From assembly GCF_003846175.1 (NCBI RefSeq), contig NZ_ML123048.1, forward strand, positions 836,830-900,829: a stretch of DNA of 64,000 nt, given 5' to 3'. Position 1 is the stretch's first letter. The number at the start of each line of letters is the position of its first letter. Position numbers and translations under genes: made by a program. The DNA is from Streptomyces sp. ADI95-17 (GTDB lineage Bacteria; Actinomycetota; Actinomycetes; Streptomycetales; Streptomycetaceae). Under the pieces are notes generated by a model. That model was given only the letters and a program-made list of their open reading frames with translations. It was not told the origin of the DNA and ran no database searches. Below, in pieces: positions 26,109 to 34,735 of this stretch.

Positions 26109-26144
26109 GGCCCCCATCCTGCCGCCCACCACTGACAACGGCCC

Positions 26145-28244
26145 TCAGCCGACTGCCCGGACCGTTCCGTCCGGCTCGTCGGTGCCGCCCGCCGCGCCCG
26201 GTGACGGCACCGGGATCTGCGGGCCCGAGCACTCCCGCAGCCAGCGCCGCAGCACGCCGTGCACCTGTTCGGCGCCGACCAGTTCCGTGTCCGGGGGCAC
26301 CGGCGCGGACAGCTCGGCCGGCCACAGCAGGAACGGCCTGGACTGCTCGCCGCCCAGGCCGCCGTGCGAGCCGATCTGTTCCTCGAAGGCGTGCACACAG
26401 CCCGTGGCACCGTCGTACATCGAGTTGACCATGATGTCGGCGACGTGCGGAAAGGTGTCGGTCCGGCGCACCGCCGCGGCCGCTCCGGGGCCGAACGGGG
26501 CCAGCGGCCCCTCCCCGTCCACCAGCTCCGACACCGGGATCTCCGCCCCTCCGCGCCCCAGCACCACCGATCCGTGCCGCTCGCTGCGGACCAGCAGAAA
26601 GCCGATGCCGGGGTGGTTGGCGAGGGTGCCGAGCAGGGCGGGGTGGCCGCGGTCGAGCTGTTCGCGCGAGGCGCGGCCCTCGATGTCGGGGAAGGAGATC
26701 AGGCCGAGGTTCCCGGAGGCGAGGACCACCGGGTCGGACGGGGTCGCCAGGGGCTCCTCGGCGCCCTCGCCGACCGGCCGGTGCAGGGCGATGCGTACCG
26801 CGTCACGCGCCTCCGAGCCGCTGCGGGTGCGCTGCGCCCGGCGGGACACCGGCAGCCCGCAGCCGGCCCGGACCAGGTCCTTGAGGGTCAGCCCGTACGC
26901 CCCCGCGAAGGTCTCCCCGGGGCTCTGCCCGTGGTCGGAGAGCAGCACGATCCGGTAGGTGCGCGGGGTGTGTTCGGCGACCTTGACGATCAGGGCGAGC
27001 GAGCGGTCCAGACGGGCGAGCACCTTCTCCGCGTCGCGGCTGTCGGGTCCGGAGTGGTGCGCCACCTCGTCGTAGGCGACCAGGTCGGCGTAGACGGCGG
27101 TCCGGCCGGCGAACATGTCCCCGATGACGGCGGAGACCACCACATCGCGTTCGACGACGGTCGCGAAGGCCCGGATGAAGGGGTACAGCCCGCCGCGCTT
27201 GATCCGGGGCGTGACCTTCCGCATCCGCGCCCGGGTCGACTGGCCGATCTCGCGGCAGACCTCGGCGACGAACGAGAGCGCGGTGCGCACGGCGTTGGCC
27301 GGGTCGGAGAAGTACGCGAAGTATCCGGCCCGGGAGCGGCGGCCCTTGCCGAACCGGGCCGCCATGGACAGGACGAGCGCCAGCTGGTCGGCGCCGCCGC
27401 TGAAGAGGTTGCCCCGGCTGGCGCCGTCCAGGGTGAGCAGTCCGCCGTCGTGGGTGCGCGCGACGGCCCTGCGCTGGAGTTCGAGGGCGCTGGCGGGTCT
27501 GCTGGAGACCATGACGTCGCCGGTCTCCTTCTCGTACCAGCGGAAGGCGGGGACGTCGTGGTTGCTGCCGTGCAGGATGCCGAGCTGGCTGGCCCCGGTC
27601 TGGCTGGACCAGTCGGTGCGCCACGGGGTGAGCCGGTGCCCCTCCTTGTCGGCCAGCCACCGCGCGACGGTCGGCATCAGCCCTTCGTCGGCGGCGCGGG
27701 CGAGCGCGTCGTGGCCGACGCCGTCGAGCTGGATGAAGACGGTGCCCGGCTGTCCGCTGCGTCCGCTGTCCGTGCCGGTGCGGCGCCGGCGGCGGACCGC
27801 CAGCCGGGAGAGCCTGCGCCGGTAGGCGTTGTCGTCGCGGACGGCGAGCGCGGTGGAGGTGGCCGAGGCGACGGCGGACATCACCGCCGCGACGACGACG
27901 GCCGTCTGCGGGTCGGCGGCGCCGCGCCCGTCCGGGATGAGCCGCAGGGCGAGCAGCAGCAGCGATCCGTTCAGGAAGAAGACGAGCAGCCCGAGGACCA
28001 GCGCGGGCACGATGAGCAGCGCCCGCACCACGACGGGCCAGACCAGAGCGGAGAGCAGACCGAACGCGCCGGCGCCCCAGGCGGCGGTGAACGCGGTCTT
28101 GGTTATGCTGTCGCCGTCGTCCGACTGGAGCTGGAAGTCCGGCAGAATCCCGGCGAGCGCCAGCATCGTGAGCGTCGAGACCGCCCACACCACGACCACT
28201 CGCATCAGGGCGCTGCCGGCTGCTCGCCATCGCCCGTCACTCAC
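26145..28244 (-). CDS. Holin-IV-like membrane domain fused to alkaline phosphatase-fold phosphodiesterase
   Basis: A 699-residue protein. The first 140 residues contain four hydrophobic helices of the small membrane domain annotated as phage holin family IV (Mycobacterium-type). From about residue 168 comes an alkaline phosphatase/nucleotide pyrophosphatase fold: VFIQLDGVGHDALARA carries the metal-binding Asp, TDWSSQTGASQLGILHG the nucleophile region, YADLVAYDEVAHHSGPDS and VLLSDHGQSPGETF further metal ligands. It would be a membrane-tethered phosphodiesterase or phosphatase facing the cytoplasm or outside; orientation and substrate are unknown. The holin label does not imply phage origin. 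It ends 37 bases before the ligase start in the same direction. Confidence 0.83.
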   Translation of the reverse strand: MSDGRWRAAGSALMRVVVVWAVSTLTMLALAGILPDFQLQSDDGDSITKTAFTAAWGAGAFGLLSALVWPVVVRALLIVPALVLGLLVFFLNGSLLLLALRLIPDGRGAADPQTAVVVAAVMSAVASATSTALAVRDDNAYRRRLSRLAVRRRRRTGTDSGRSGQPGTVFIQLDGVGHDALARAADEGLMPTVARWLADKEGHRLTPWRTDWSSQTGASQLGILHGSNHDVPAFRWYEKETGDVMVSSRPASALELQRRAVARTHDGGLLTLDGASRGNLFSGGADQLALVLSMAARFGKGRRSRAGYFAYFSDPANAVRTALSFVAEVCREIGQSTRARMRKVTPRIKRGGLYPFIRAFATVVERDVVVSAVIGDMFAGRTAVYADLVAYDEVAHHSGPDSRDAEKVLARLDRSLALIVKVAEHTPRTYRIVLLSDHGQSPGETFAGAYGLTLKDLVRAGCGLPVSRRAQRTRSGSEARDAVRIALHRPVGEGAEEPLATPSDPVVLASGNLGLISFPDIEGRASREQLDRGHPALLGTLANHPGIGFLLVRSERHGSVVLGRGGAEIPVSELVDGEGPLAPFGPGAAAAVRRTDTFPHVADIMVNSMYDGATGCVHAFEEQIGSHGGLGGEQSRPFLLWPAELSAPVPPDTELVGAEQVHGVLRRWLRECSGPQIPVPSPGAAGGTDEPDGTVRAVG

Positions 28245-28334
28245 GCCTTTTCCACCTCACGTCCGGCCCCCGCCTTTCCGGGCCTCGGCCCCCAGCTTTT
28301 CACAGCGGGGCCGTGGACCTCCGGGGCCGGACCG

Positions 28335-28748
28335 TCAGCAGCCGTCGTAGCCCGCGGTCGGCATGGAGAGTCTGCGGTGCACGCTCGCCTTGGTACGGGC
28401 GTTGTACGGCGGCTCGTCCAGCCCGGCGAGCTCCAGGCGCACACCGCGCCGCTCGCACTCGGCGGCGAACTCCGGCACCGAGGTGAGGGCCCGTGCCAGA
28501 ACGCGGTCGTTGGCGGCGACGAAGACCTCGACGTCGCCGCTCTCGACGTCGGACCACAGGGCGTGGTGGTCGGGACGCAGTCCGTAGAGCCGCAGCTGCC
28601 GGGTGACGACGTAGCCCTTGTCCGCGGCCCAGCGGGCGCACATGTCCTGCTGGCTGCGGGTGTCCACGAGGAACGGGTCGCTGTCGAGCTCTTCCAGCGG
28701 TGTGAGGCTGGCGATGGCCGCCACCCTCACGTCCGTCACGTCCCCCAT
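28335..28748 (-). CDS. Small resolvase-fold-like protein, unknown function
   Basis: A 137-residue protein. The run RVAAIASLTP, then DTRSQQDMCARWAADKGYVV, and later VFVAANDRVLARALTSVPEF resembles the N-terminal catalytic domain of serine recombinases (their RVSTxxQ, SIDTQREACRxYAxxxGW and xLxxLxR landmarks). The catalytic Ser context and the arginines needed for recombination are not clearly kept, and there is no DNA-binding C-terminal domain, so it is probably a repurposed relative, not an active recombinase. Start is ATG at 28748 after GGGGGAA. It lies 90 bases upstream of the phosphodiesterase gene. Confidence 0.7.
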   Translation of the reverse strand: MGDVTDVRVAAIASLTPLEELDSDPFLVDTRSQQDMCARWAADKGYVVTRQLRLYGLRPDHHALWSDVESGDVEVFVAANDRVLARALTSVPEFAAECERRGVRLELAGLDEPPYNARTKASVHRRLSMPTAGYDGC

Positions 28749-28926
28749 GGCCGTTCCCCCCGTGCTAGGCGTAACGGCGACCCTACCCTCCGCTCCGCCG
28801 CGCAAAAAGGCGCGTGCCGGGTCGGGAGGAGTGCGGGGCGCGGGCCCGGGACACCTGCGCGCCCCCAGCCCTTAGGCTCGATGCCGGGGACAGGATTCGA
28901 GAAGCCCGGGAACGAGGAGGGATCGC

Positions 28927-29709
28927 GTGCCGGTGGAAGTCACCTGGTGGGGTCATGCCACCTGCACGATCGAGGACTCCGGGGTCCGGGTGCTGACCGA
29001 TCCGCTCTTCGTGCGGCGCATGGCGCATCTGCGGCGCCGCCGCGGTGAGCTGCCCGGTCCCGAGGCGACGGTCGCGGATGTCGTGCTCGTCTCGCATCTG
29101 CACTCCGACCATCTGCATCTGCCGTCCCTGGCCAGGCTCGCCCCCGGCAGCAGGCTGATCGTGCCGGTGGGCGCGGTGCGCTCGGTGCCGGGACTGCGGA
29201 TGCTGCGTTCGATGCGCGGGCTGCGGATCACCGAGGTGGCCGCGGGTGACGAGGTCCGGGTCGGCGAGGTGCGGGTGCGGGCGGTTCCGGCGATGCACGA
29301 CGGCAGGCGGCTGCCGATGGGCCCGCATCGCTCCCCCGCGCTGGGCTTCGTGGTCGAGGGCGAGGCGCGGACGTACTTCGCCGGGGACACCGGGCTCTTC
29401 GACGACATGGCCGAGGCCGTCGGCCCGGTGGACGTGGCTCTGCTGCCGGTCGGCGGCTGGGGCCCTTATCTGGGCCACGGTCATCTGGACGCGGGCCGGG
29501 CGGCGCAGGCGCTGACCCGGCTTGCACCGCGGTCGGCCGTGCCGGTGCACTACGGCACGTACTGGCCGATCGGCATGGACGGGGTCAGGCCGCACGAGTT
29601 CCACTCGCCGGGTGACGAGTTCGTCCGCAAGGCGGCGCTGCTGGCGCCGGAGGTGTCCGTGCACCGGCTGTCCCACGGCGAGCATGTGCGGCCGGAGGCC
29701 GCCAGGTGA
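28927..29709 (+). CDS. Metallo-beta-lactamase fold hydrolase
   Basis: A 260-residue cytosolic metal-dependent hydrolase of the UlaG/NAPE-PLD branch. The HxHxDH motif is in SHLHSDHLHL, GHATCTIE is the first strand, FAGDTG provides the bridging Asp and VPVHYGTYWP the late His. GTG at 28927 follows GGAGG. The downstream DedA gene overlaps as GTGA, so the two are coupled. Substrate is unknown; a related fold is encoded convergently 600 bases on. Confidence 0.88.
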   Translation: MPVEVTWWGHATCTIEDSGVRVLTDPLFVRRMAHLRRRRGELPGPEATVADVVLVSHLHSDHLHLPSLARLAPGSRLIVPVGAVRSVPGLRMLRSMRGLRITEVAAGDEVRVGEVRVRAVPAMHDGRRLPMGPHRSPALGFVVEGEARTYFAGDTGLFDDMAEAVGPVDVALLPVGGWGPYLGHGHLDAGRAAQALTRLAPRSAVPVHYGTYWPIGMDGVRPHEFHSPGDEFVRKAALLAPEVSVHRLSHGEHVRPEAAR

Positions 29710-30326
29710 TCCATCAGGTGGTGGGGCAGCTGCCCCCGGAGTCGACGCAGCAGGCGGTCGGCTATCCGTCGCTGTTCCTGCTGGTGGCACTGGGGGCGCT
29801 GGTGCCGGTGGTGCCGACGGGCGCGCTGGTGAGTTCGGCCGCGGTGGTGGCGCTGCATCAGTCGTCGCCGTTCTCGCTGCTGATCGTCTTCGTGGTGGCC
29901 TCGGCGGCGGCGTTCCTCGGTGACGTCTGTCTGTACTGGCTCGGTCAGCGCGGGGTGCGGTCGAGGAACGGCTCGAAGTGGCTGCGGACGATCCGGGACC
30001 GGGCGGCTCCGGAGCGGCTGGCGCAGGCGCAGCGGAAGCTGGACGAGCACGGTGCGACGGTGCTGGTGCTGTCCAGGCTGGTGCCAGCCGGGCGGATTCC
30101 GGTGATGCTGGCGTGCCTGCTGGGCCGGATGCCGCTGCGGCGGTTCGCCCGTGGCGATGTGCCGGCGTGTCTGGCGTGGGCGGCGACGTACCAGCTGATC
30201 GGGATCCTGGGCGGTTCGCTCTTCCCCGAGCCGTGGCAGGGGGTGGTCGCGGCGGTGGGTCTGACGCTGCTGGTCAGCGGGGTGCCCGCGGTGTGGCGCA
30301 GGACGCGGGCGAGGTTCAGCCACTGA
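29706..30326 (+). CDS. DedA-family membrane protein
   Basis: A 206-residue membrane protein of the DedA/SNARE-associated (VTT) family, which flips undecaprenyl phosphate or phospholipids. Landmarks are FVVASAAAFLGDVCLYWLGQRG, the re-entrant loop motif VLVLSRLVPAGRIPVML and the C-terminal TM helices. It is coupled to the preceding MBL hydrolase gene by a GTGA overlap and overlaps the end of the convergent MBL gene by 11 bases. Confidence 0.9.
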   Translation: MIHQVVGQLPPESTQQAVGYPSLFLLVALGALVPVVPTGALVSSAAVVALHQSSPFSLLIVFVVASAAAFLGDVCLYWLGQRGVRSRNGSKWLRTIRDRAAPERLAQAQRKLDEHGATVLVLSRLVPAGRIPVMLACLLGRMPLRRFARGDVPACLAWAATYQLIGILGGSLFPEPWQGVVAAVGLTLLVSGVPAVWRRTRARFSH

Positions 30327-31404
30327 TCGTGCGGGGTGCCGGTTCCAGTACCCGCGAGGCGCCGATCGGCAGGTCCCAGAGCCGGTCGCGTGGGTGTCCG
30401 GCCCGTTGCCAGGCGGTACGCAGCCGGGTCAGCGGTTCGAGTACGGGTTCCGCGGAGAGCAGGAAGGTGGCCCAGTGCATCGGCGCCATCGCACGGGCGC
30501 CGAGGTCCTCGTACGCCTGCACGGCCTCCTCGGGATCGGTGTGTACGTCGCCGAGCCACCAGCGCGGTTCGTACGCGCCGATCGGCAGAAGGGTCAGGTC
30601 GATCCCGGGGTACCGGCTGCCGATCTCGCCGAACCAGTGCCCGTAGCCGCTGTCCCCGGCGAAGTGGATCCGCTGCGCCCCGGGGCCGGGGGCGGTGATG
30701 ATCCAGCCGCCCCAGAGGGAGTGGCAGGTGTCGGTGAGGGTCCGCTTGGACCAGTGATGGGCCGGTACGAAGTCGAAGCGGACCCCGTCGAGCTCGGCCG
30801 ATTCCCACCAGTCGAGTTCGGTGACACAGGTGAAGCTGCGCCGGCGGCACCAGCGGCCGAGTCCGGCGGGGACGAGGAGCGGGGTGTCCCTGGGCAGTCT
30901 GCGCAGGGTGGGGGCGTCGAGGTGGTCGTAGTGGTTGTGGCTGATGACGACGGCGTCCACGGGCGGCAGGTCCTCCCAGCGGACGCCGACCGGGGTGATC
31001 CTGGCCGGGGTCCCGAGGATGCGGCGGGACCAGACGGGGTCGGCGAGGACGGTCAGTCCGCCGGTGCGGATGATCCAGCTGGCGTGCCCGGCCCAGGTGA
31101 CGGACGTGGTGCCGTCGGGGGTGGCCGGCAGGGGTCCGGGGGCGTACGGGAGGCGGTCGATGCCGCGCAGGCCCTCCGCGTTGGGCCGCAGGGAGCGCTC
31201 ACGGGCCAGTCGGGACATGCCCATGACACTCGGGAGCGGTGCGGTGAGCCGGTCCGCGAAGCTCCTGGGCCAGGTCCGGACCTCGCCGAGCGGACGCGGT
31301 GCGACGATCCGGCCGTGCGGGGCGCGGTGCGGCTGCGGCTGCGGCTGCGGCTGCGGCTGCGGCTGTGCGGTCCCGGAGCGGGAGCTCTCGGTCTGTTCCG
31401 TCAT
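30316..31404 (-). CDS. MBL-fold hydrolase (NAPE-PLD/UlaG-like) with PQ-repeat N-terminus
   Basis: A 362-residue metal-dependent hydrolase. The catalytic motif is SHNHYDHLDA, with TSVTWAGHASWII as the first strand, HWSKRTLTD, FAGDSGY and MAPMHWATF as later metal-ligand segments; this pattern matches N-acyl-phosphatidylethanolamine phospholipase D-type proteins. Residues 14-26 are a Gln-Pro dipeptide run coded by a hexanucleotide repeat, which is likely disordered and probably not functional in catalysis. It shares its last 11 bases with the convergent DedA gene. Confidence 0.9.
   Translation of the reverse strand: MTEQTESSRSGTAQPQPQPQPQPQPHRAPHGRIVAPRPLGEVRTWPRSFADRLTAPLPSVMGMSRLARERSLRPNAEGLRGIDRLPYAPGPLPATPDGTTSVTWAGHASWIIRTGGLTVLADPVWSRRILGTPARITPVGVRWEDLPPVDAVVISHNHYDHLDAPTLRRLPRDTPLLVPAGLGRWCRRRSFTCVTELDWWESAELDGVRFDFVPAHHWSKRTLTDTCHSLWGGWIITAPGPGAQRIHFAGDSGYGHWFGEIGSRYPGIDLTLLPIGAYEPRWWLGDVHTDPEEAVQAYEDLGARAMAPMHWATFLLSAEPVLEPLTRLRTAWQRAGHPRDRLWDLPIGASRVLEPAPRTISG
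31331..31366 (-). repeat. GGCTGC hexanucleotide microsatellite
   Basis: Five exact GGCTGC units and one variant encode alternating Pro-Gln in the N-terminus of the MBL protein. Slippage would add or remove dipeptides without changing frame. Confidence 0.9.
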
Positions 31405-31429
31405 CGGGATACTCCCGTCTCGCAGTTCC

Positions 31430-32683
31430 TCATCGGAGTTCGTCGAGGGCCGTTGCGAAAATGCTCAGGGCCTCGGCCACATGAGGCAATTCCAGGGGCG
31501 CCACAGCGGTGAGGGACTCCAGTTGCTGCTGCGGGGTCGACCCCAGCAGCGTCCCGGTGCCCAGCCGTACCCGCAGCGCCCCCAGTTCGTCGCCGAACCG
31601 GTGCCCGCCCGGCGTCGGCGCGCCGAGACGTTCCGTCAGGTACTCCTCCAGTTCCAGCGAGTCCGTGACGCCGCGGCCGGCCAGCCGGGACCTGAGCGGG
31701 CCGAGATCGGCGTAGAGATGCCGGCCCGCCTGCGGGGGCCTGGCCAGCGCGCCCGCCGCCAGGACCGCGCGGTGGGCCGCGGCGGCGATCCGCGCCTGGA
31801 GCGCGGCGGCCCGGCGGGCCCGGTCCGTCACGGCCTCCGGTTCGCGCAGCGCGTGGGCGGCGGCCATGGCGACCGGCCCCGCGACGAGCGCGCCGAGCGC
31901 GGTGAGGATGTCGAGCGTACGGGCGTGGCGCACCGCCGCCCGTTCGGTGTCCGGGAACCGGGCGACCGCGACCGGCCAGGCGGACGGGGTCAGCGCGCCG
32001 GCGAGATCACAGACGACCGTGACGTCGTCGGGGCACATCTCGGCGGGGCTGAGCAGGACCGTGTCGTGCGGCCGGTGCAGGGTGTCGCGCCAGGTCTCGT
32101 CGCTGACGACGTGCAGCCCCTCGGCGATCGCCGCCTCGCAGGCCTCGCGGACCAGCTCCGGCGGGGCGACGGTGGCGGTCGGGTCGTCGACGACGGAGAT
32201 CAGCAGCAGCCGGGGCCTGCCGCCCTCGGCACGGACCCTGCGCACGGTCTCCAGCAGCGCGTACGGGTCGGGCACGCCACCGCACTCGGCCGGGGTCGGC
32301 ACATGGTAGGCGGGCCTGCCGAGCAGCCGGGCCTGCGGGATCCAGGTGGCGGGGCAGGGGCGCGGCATGAGTACGTCGCCGCCGTGCGCGGCGATCAGCG
32401 CGAGCAGCAGCGGCGAGGCGCCCGGGGCCGCGGCGACGCGCTCCGGGCTGCCGGGCAGCCCGCGCCGCTCCCAGTAGGCGGCCGCGGCGGTGCGCAGGGC
32501 CGTGCCGCCGCCGGTCGGTTCGGGCTCGCCGCGGCCCGCCGCCGCGGCGAGCACCTCGGCCAGTTCGGGCAGCACCGGCAGCCCGGGGTCGGGGGCGGGC
32601 GGCCCGTACCGGACGGGGCCGCGGTCCTCGCGTACGGAGCGCGCGCCGCCCCGTCCGGGCCGCTCGGTCCGCTGCCGCGCCAT
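31430..32683 (-). CDS. Fold-type I aminotransferase homologue lacking any lysine
   Basis: A 417-residue homologue of class I/II PLP-dependent aminotransferases: the N-terminal GLPVLPELAEVLA, cofactor-phosphate region AAPGASPLLLALIAAHG, SVVDDPTATV in place of the NPxNPTG loop, VVSDETWRD in place of the AsP/Tyr strand, and C-terminal RVRLGTGTLLG. In place of the SK(A/T)F Schiff-base lysine there is CDLAGALTPSAWPVAVARF, and scanning the whole product from MARQRT finds no lysine at all. It therefore cannot form the internal aldimine and is probably a non-catalytic binding protein, or uses PLP non-covalently. AAGGAGG seven bases before the ATG at 32683 supports the start. Neighbours give no pathway. 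Confidence 0.8.
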   Translation of the reverse strand: MARQRTERPGRGGARSVREDRGPVRYGPPAPDPGLPVLPELAEVLAAAAGRGEPEPTGGGTALRTAAAAYWERRGLPGSPERVAAAPGASPLLLALIAAHGGDVLMPRPCPATWIPQARLLGRPAYHVPTPAECGGVPDPYALLETVRRVRAEGGRPRLLLISVVDDPTATVAPPELVREACEAAIAEGLHVVSDETWRDTLHRPHDTVLLSPAEMCPDDVTVVCDLAGALTPSAWPVAVARFPDTERAAVRHARTLDILTALGALVAGPVAMAAAHALREPEAVTDRARRAAALQARIAAAAHRAVLAAGALARPPQAGRHLYADLGPLRSRLAGRGVTDSLELEEYLTERLGAPTPGGHRFGDELGALRVRLGTGTLLGSTPQQQLESLTAVAPLELPHVAEALSIFATALDELR

Positions 32684-32804
32684 CCGGGCCTCCTTCGCCG
32701 CCGCCCCGTCACCCTGTCGCGCCGTCGCGCACTCAGGGCCCTTTATACGAGGGTTCGGCCGGCCGCGCCCGCCGGAAGAGCGGCGGAGCACCGATGACGC
32801 GGGA

Positions 32805-33656
32805 TCAGCCGGCGAAGGGCGTACCGGGCAGTCCGCGCCCCGCGCCGGGCAGCACCAGCAGTGAACCGGACAGCGGATGCGGGGCGGTGAGCCCGGTACG
32901 GGCGGTGGAGATGTACAGGTCGTCGAGGTCCCGGCCGCCGAAGGCGCAGGCGGTCGGGCGCCGGACCGGTACCCGGGCGATCCGGTCCAGGGTGCCGTCG
33001 GGCGTGTACCGGCGCACCGCGGCGCCGTCCCACAGGGCGACCCAGACGGCCCCTTCGGCGTCGACCGTCAGCCCGTCGGGGAAGCCGGCGCCCTCCTCGA
33101 CGGTGGCGAACGGGCGCCGGTTGACGGCGTGTTCCCCGTCGAAGTCGAAGACGTCGATCCGGCGCGTGGGTGTGTCGATGAAGTACATCAGCGATCCGTC
33201 CGGGCTCCAGCCGATGCCGTTGCCGCACGCCACGACGGGCAGCACCGCGGTCACCGCGCCGTCGGCCGCGACACGGGTGAGGCTGCCGCCGTCCGGGGCA
33301 CCGTCGTAGCGCATGCTGCCCGCCCACAGCGCCCCGTCCGGCGCGACCGCCGCATCGTTGCCGCGCCGGCCCGGCACCGGGTCGTGGACCAGCCAGCGGA
33401 AGGCGCCGTCGGCGTCGTACAGGCCGATGCCGTCGCGGAGATTGACCGCGAGTCCGCCGCCGGCGCGCGGTTTGGCGGCTCCGACGTGCTGTTCGGTCGC
33501 CATCACCGTACGGCGGCCGCTCACCGGGTCGTAGGTGTGCACGCGCGCGGAGACGATGTCGACCCAGATCAGCCGGCCGGTGGCCGCGTCCCACGTCGGC
33601 CCCTCGCCGAGTTCGGCCTGCTCATGTACGGCCACGTCCACGTGCGGTGCGTTCAC
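32805..33656 (-). CDS. SMP-30/gluconolactonase family protein
   Basis: A 283-residue six-bladed beta-propeller lactonase. The metal ligands of the family are recognisable: Glu18 in LGEGPTWD, the Asn in GNGIGWSPDGS and the Asp in GSLMYFIDT region. It would hydrolyse a sugar lactone such as gluconolactone in the cytoplasm. GTG at 33656 is preceded by GAGAGG. No signal peptide is present. It is followed downstream by the lysine-free aminotransferase, 121 bases on, with no obvious functional connection. Confidence 0.9.
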   Translation of the reverse strand: MNAPHVDVAVHEQAELGEGPTWDAATGRLIWVDIVSARVHTYDPVSGRRTVMATEQHVGAAKPRAGGGLAVNLRDGIGLYDADGAFRWLVHDPVPGRRGNDAAVAPDGALWAGSMRYDGAPDGGSLTRVAADGAVTAVLPVVACGNGIGWSPDGSLMYFIDTPTRRIDVFDFDGEHAVNRRPFATVEEGAGFPDGLTVDAEGAVWVALWDGAAVRRYTPDGTLDRIARVPVRRPTACAFGGRDLDDLYISTARTGLTAPHPLSGSLLVLPGAGRGLPGTPFAG

Positions 33657-33771
33657 TTCTGCCTCTCACGCCGGAATATCGAACACACACTAGAACACGT
33701 GGTGCCGCGTGACATGCGGCGCTCGCCCCGTCCCGGCTCCGGTAAAGGCCGGGAGCGGCGTGCGCAGCCGG

Positions 33772-34675
33772 TCAGCCCAGCGGTGGCACCGTGTTCCGCA
33801 CCGGGGCGACCGGTGCGGTCATGTCGAGCAGGAGCAGGGCATCGTGGTCGGGGCTGCCGGGTTCGGCGGTGTAGACGCCGATGCGTTGGCCGGGGGTGCC
33901 TTCCACGTGCAGGGACTGGGACGTGAGGGTGATCGTGCCGACCTTCGGGTGCTGGAAGGTCTTGGCGGCGGGCTTGCGTCCGGTCACTTCGTAGCGCTCC
34001 CAGAGACCGGCGAAGTCGGGGCTCTTGAGGAGGAGTTCGCCCACGAGCCGGGTGAGGTCGGGGGCGTCGGGAGCGGTGCCGGCGATGGCGCGCAGACGGG
34101 CGACGCAGGCGGTGATCTGGCGGTCCCAGTCGGTGAACAGTTCGCGGGCGGCCGGGTGCAGGAACAAGTAGCGCGCGAGGTTGCGCTGTTTTACGGGCCA
34201 GTCGTCCAGGCCCGTGTACAGGGCGAGACCGCCGGGGTTCCAGGCGAGCATGTCCATGCTGCGGCTGATCACGTAGGCAGGGTTGGGGCGCAGGGACTCC
34301 AGCAGCAGCTTGAGGTGGGGCCGCACGGTGCGGCTGGGCGCGGGCGGCGGCTCGGGGGCGTAGCGGGCGGCGCGGGCGGCGAGTTCGCGCAGGTGCTGGT
34401 GTTCCTGGTCGTCCATGTGCAGGGCGCGGGCGAGTGCGTCGAGGACGGCGGGGCCGGGCGGGTCTCCTTGCCGCGCTCCATACGGACGTAGTAGTCGATG
34501 CTGATGCCGGCGAGGGTGGCCAGCTCCTCGCGGCGCAGGCCGGGGGTGCGGCGGATTCCCGCGCCAACGGTGAGGCCCACGCGTAAGGGGTGAGCGGCCG
34601 CCGACAGCACGGTCTCTGCCGCTCGCCGAGCAGTTCGGCTTCTCCGGTGGGACCGTCGTTCCTCTCACCACGCAC
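33772..34675 (-). pseudogene. Frameshifted XRE regulator with MmyB-like ligand domain
   Basis: The ligand-binding half (from LDALARALHMDDQEHQHLREL to NTVPPLG) is intact at 33772-34455, and the preceding helix-turn-helix GLRREELATLAGISIDYYVRMERGKETRP is found in another frame at about 34458-34560. They join if one base is added in the CCCGGCCCC run near 34456. The still earlier N-terminal helix (LGE.. RRPLTP) is in a third frame near 34600-34650, so at least two frame breaks are present. That favours a decayed gene over one sequencing error. The intact family would bind DNA and a fatty-acid-type ligand. Confidence 0.75.
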
Positions 34676-34735
34676 GCCCGGCCTGATTCCGAGCGGTGCG
34701 GCCGACCGGGGCGCCCGGCCGCACCCGGGCCGGGC

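Noticed and set aside
26145..28244. Prophage origin of the holin-annotated gene
   Set aside because: The domain is fused to a large phosphodiesterase, no lysin, integrase or capsid gene is near, and base use matches the chromosome.
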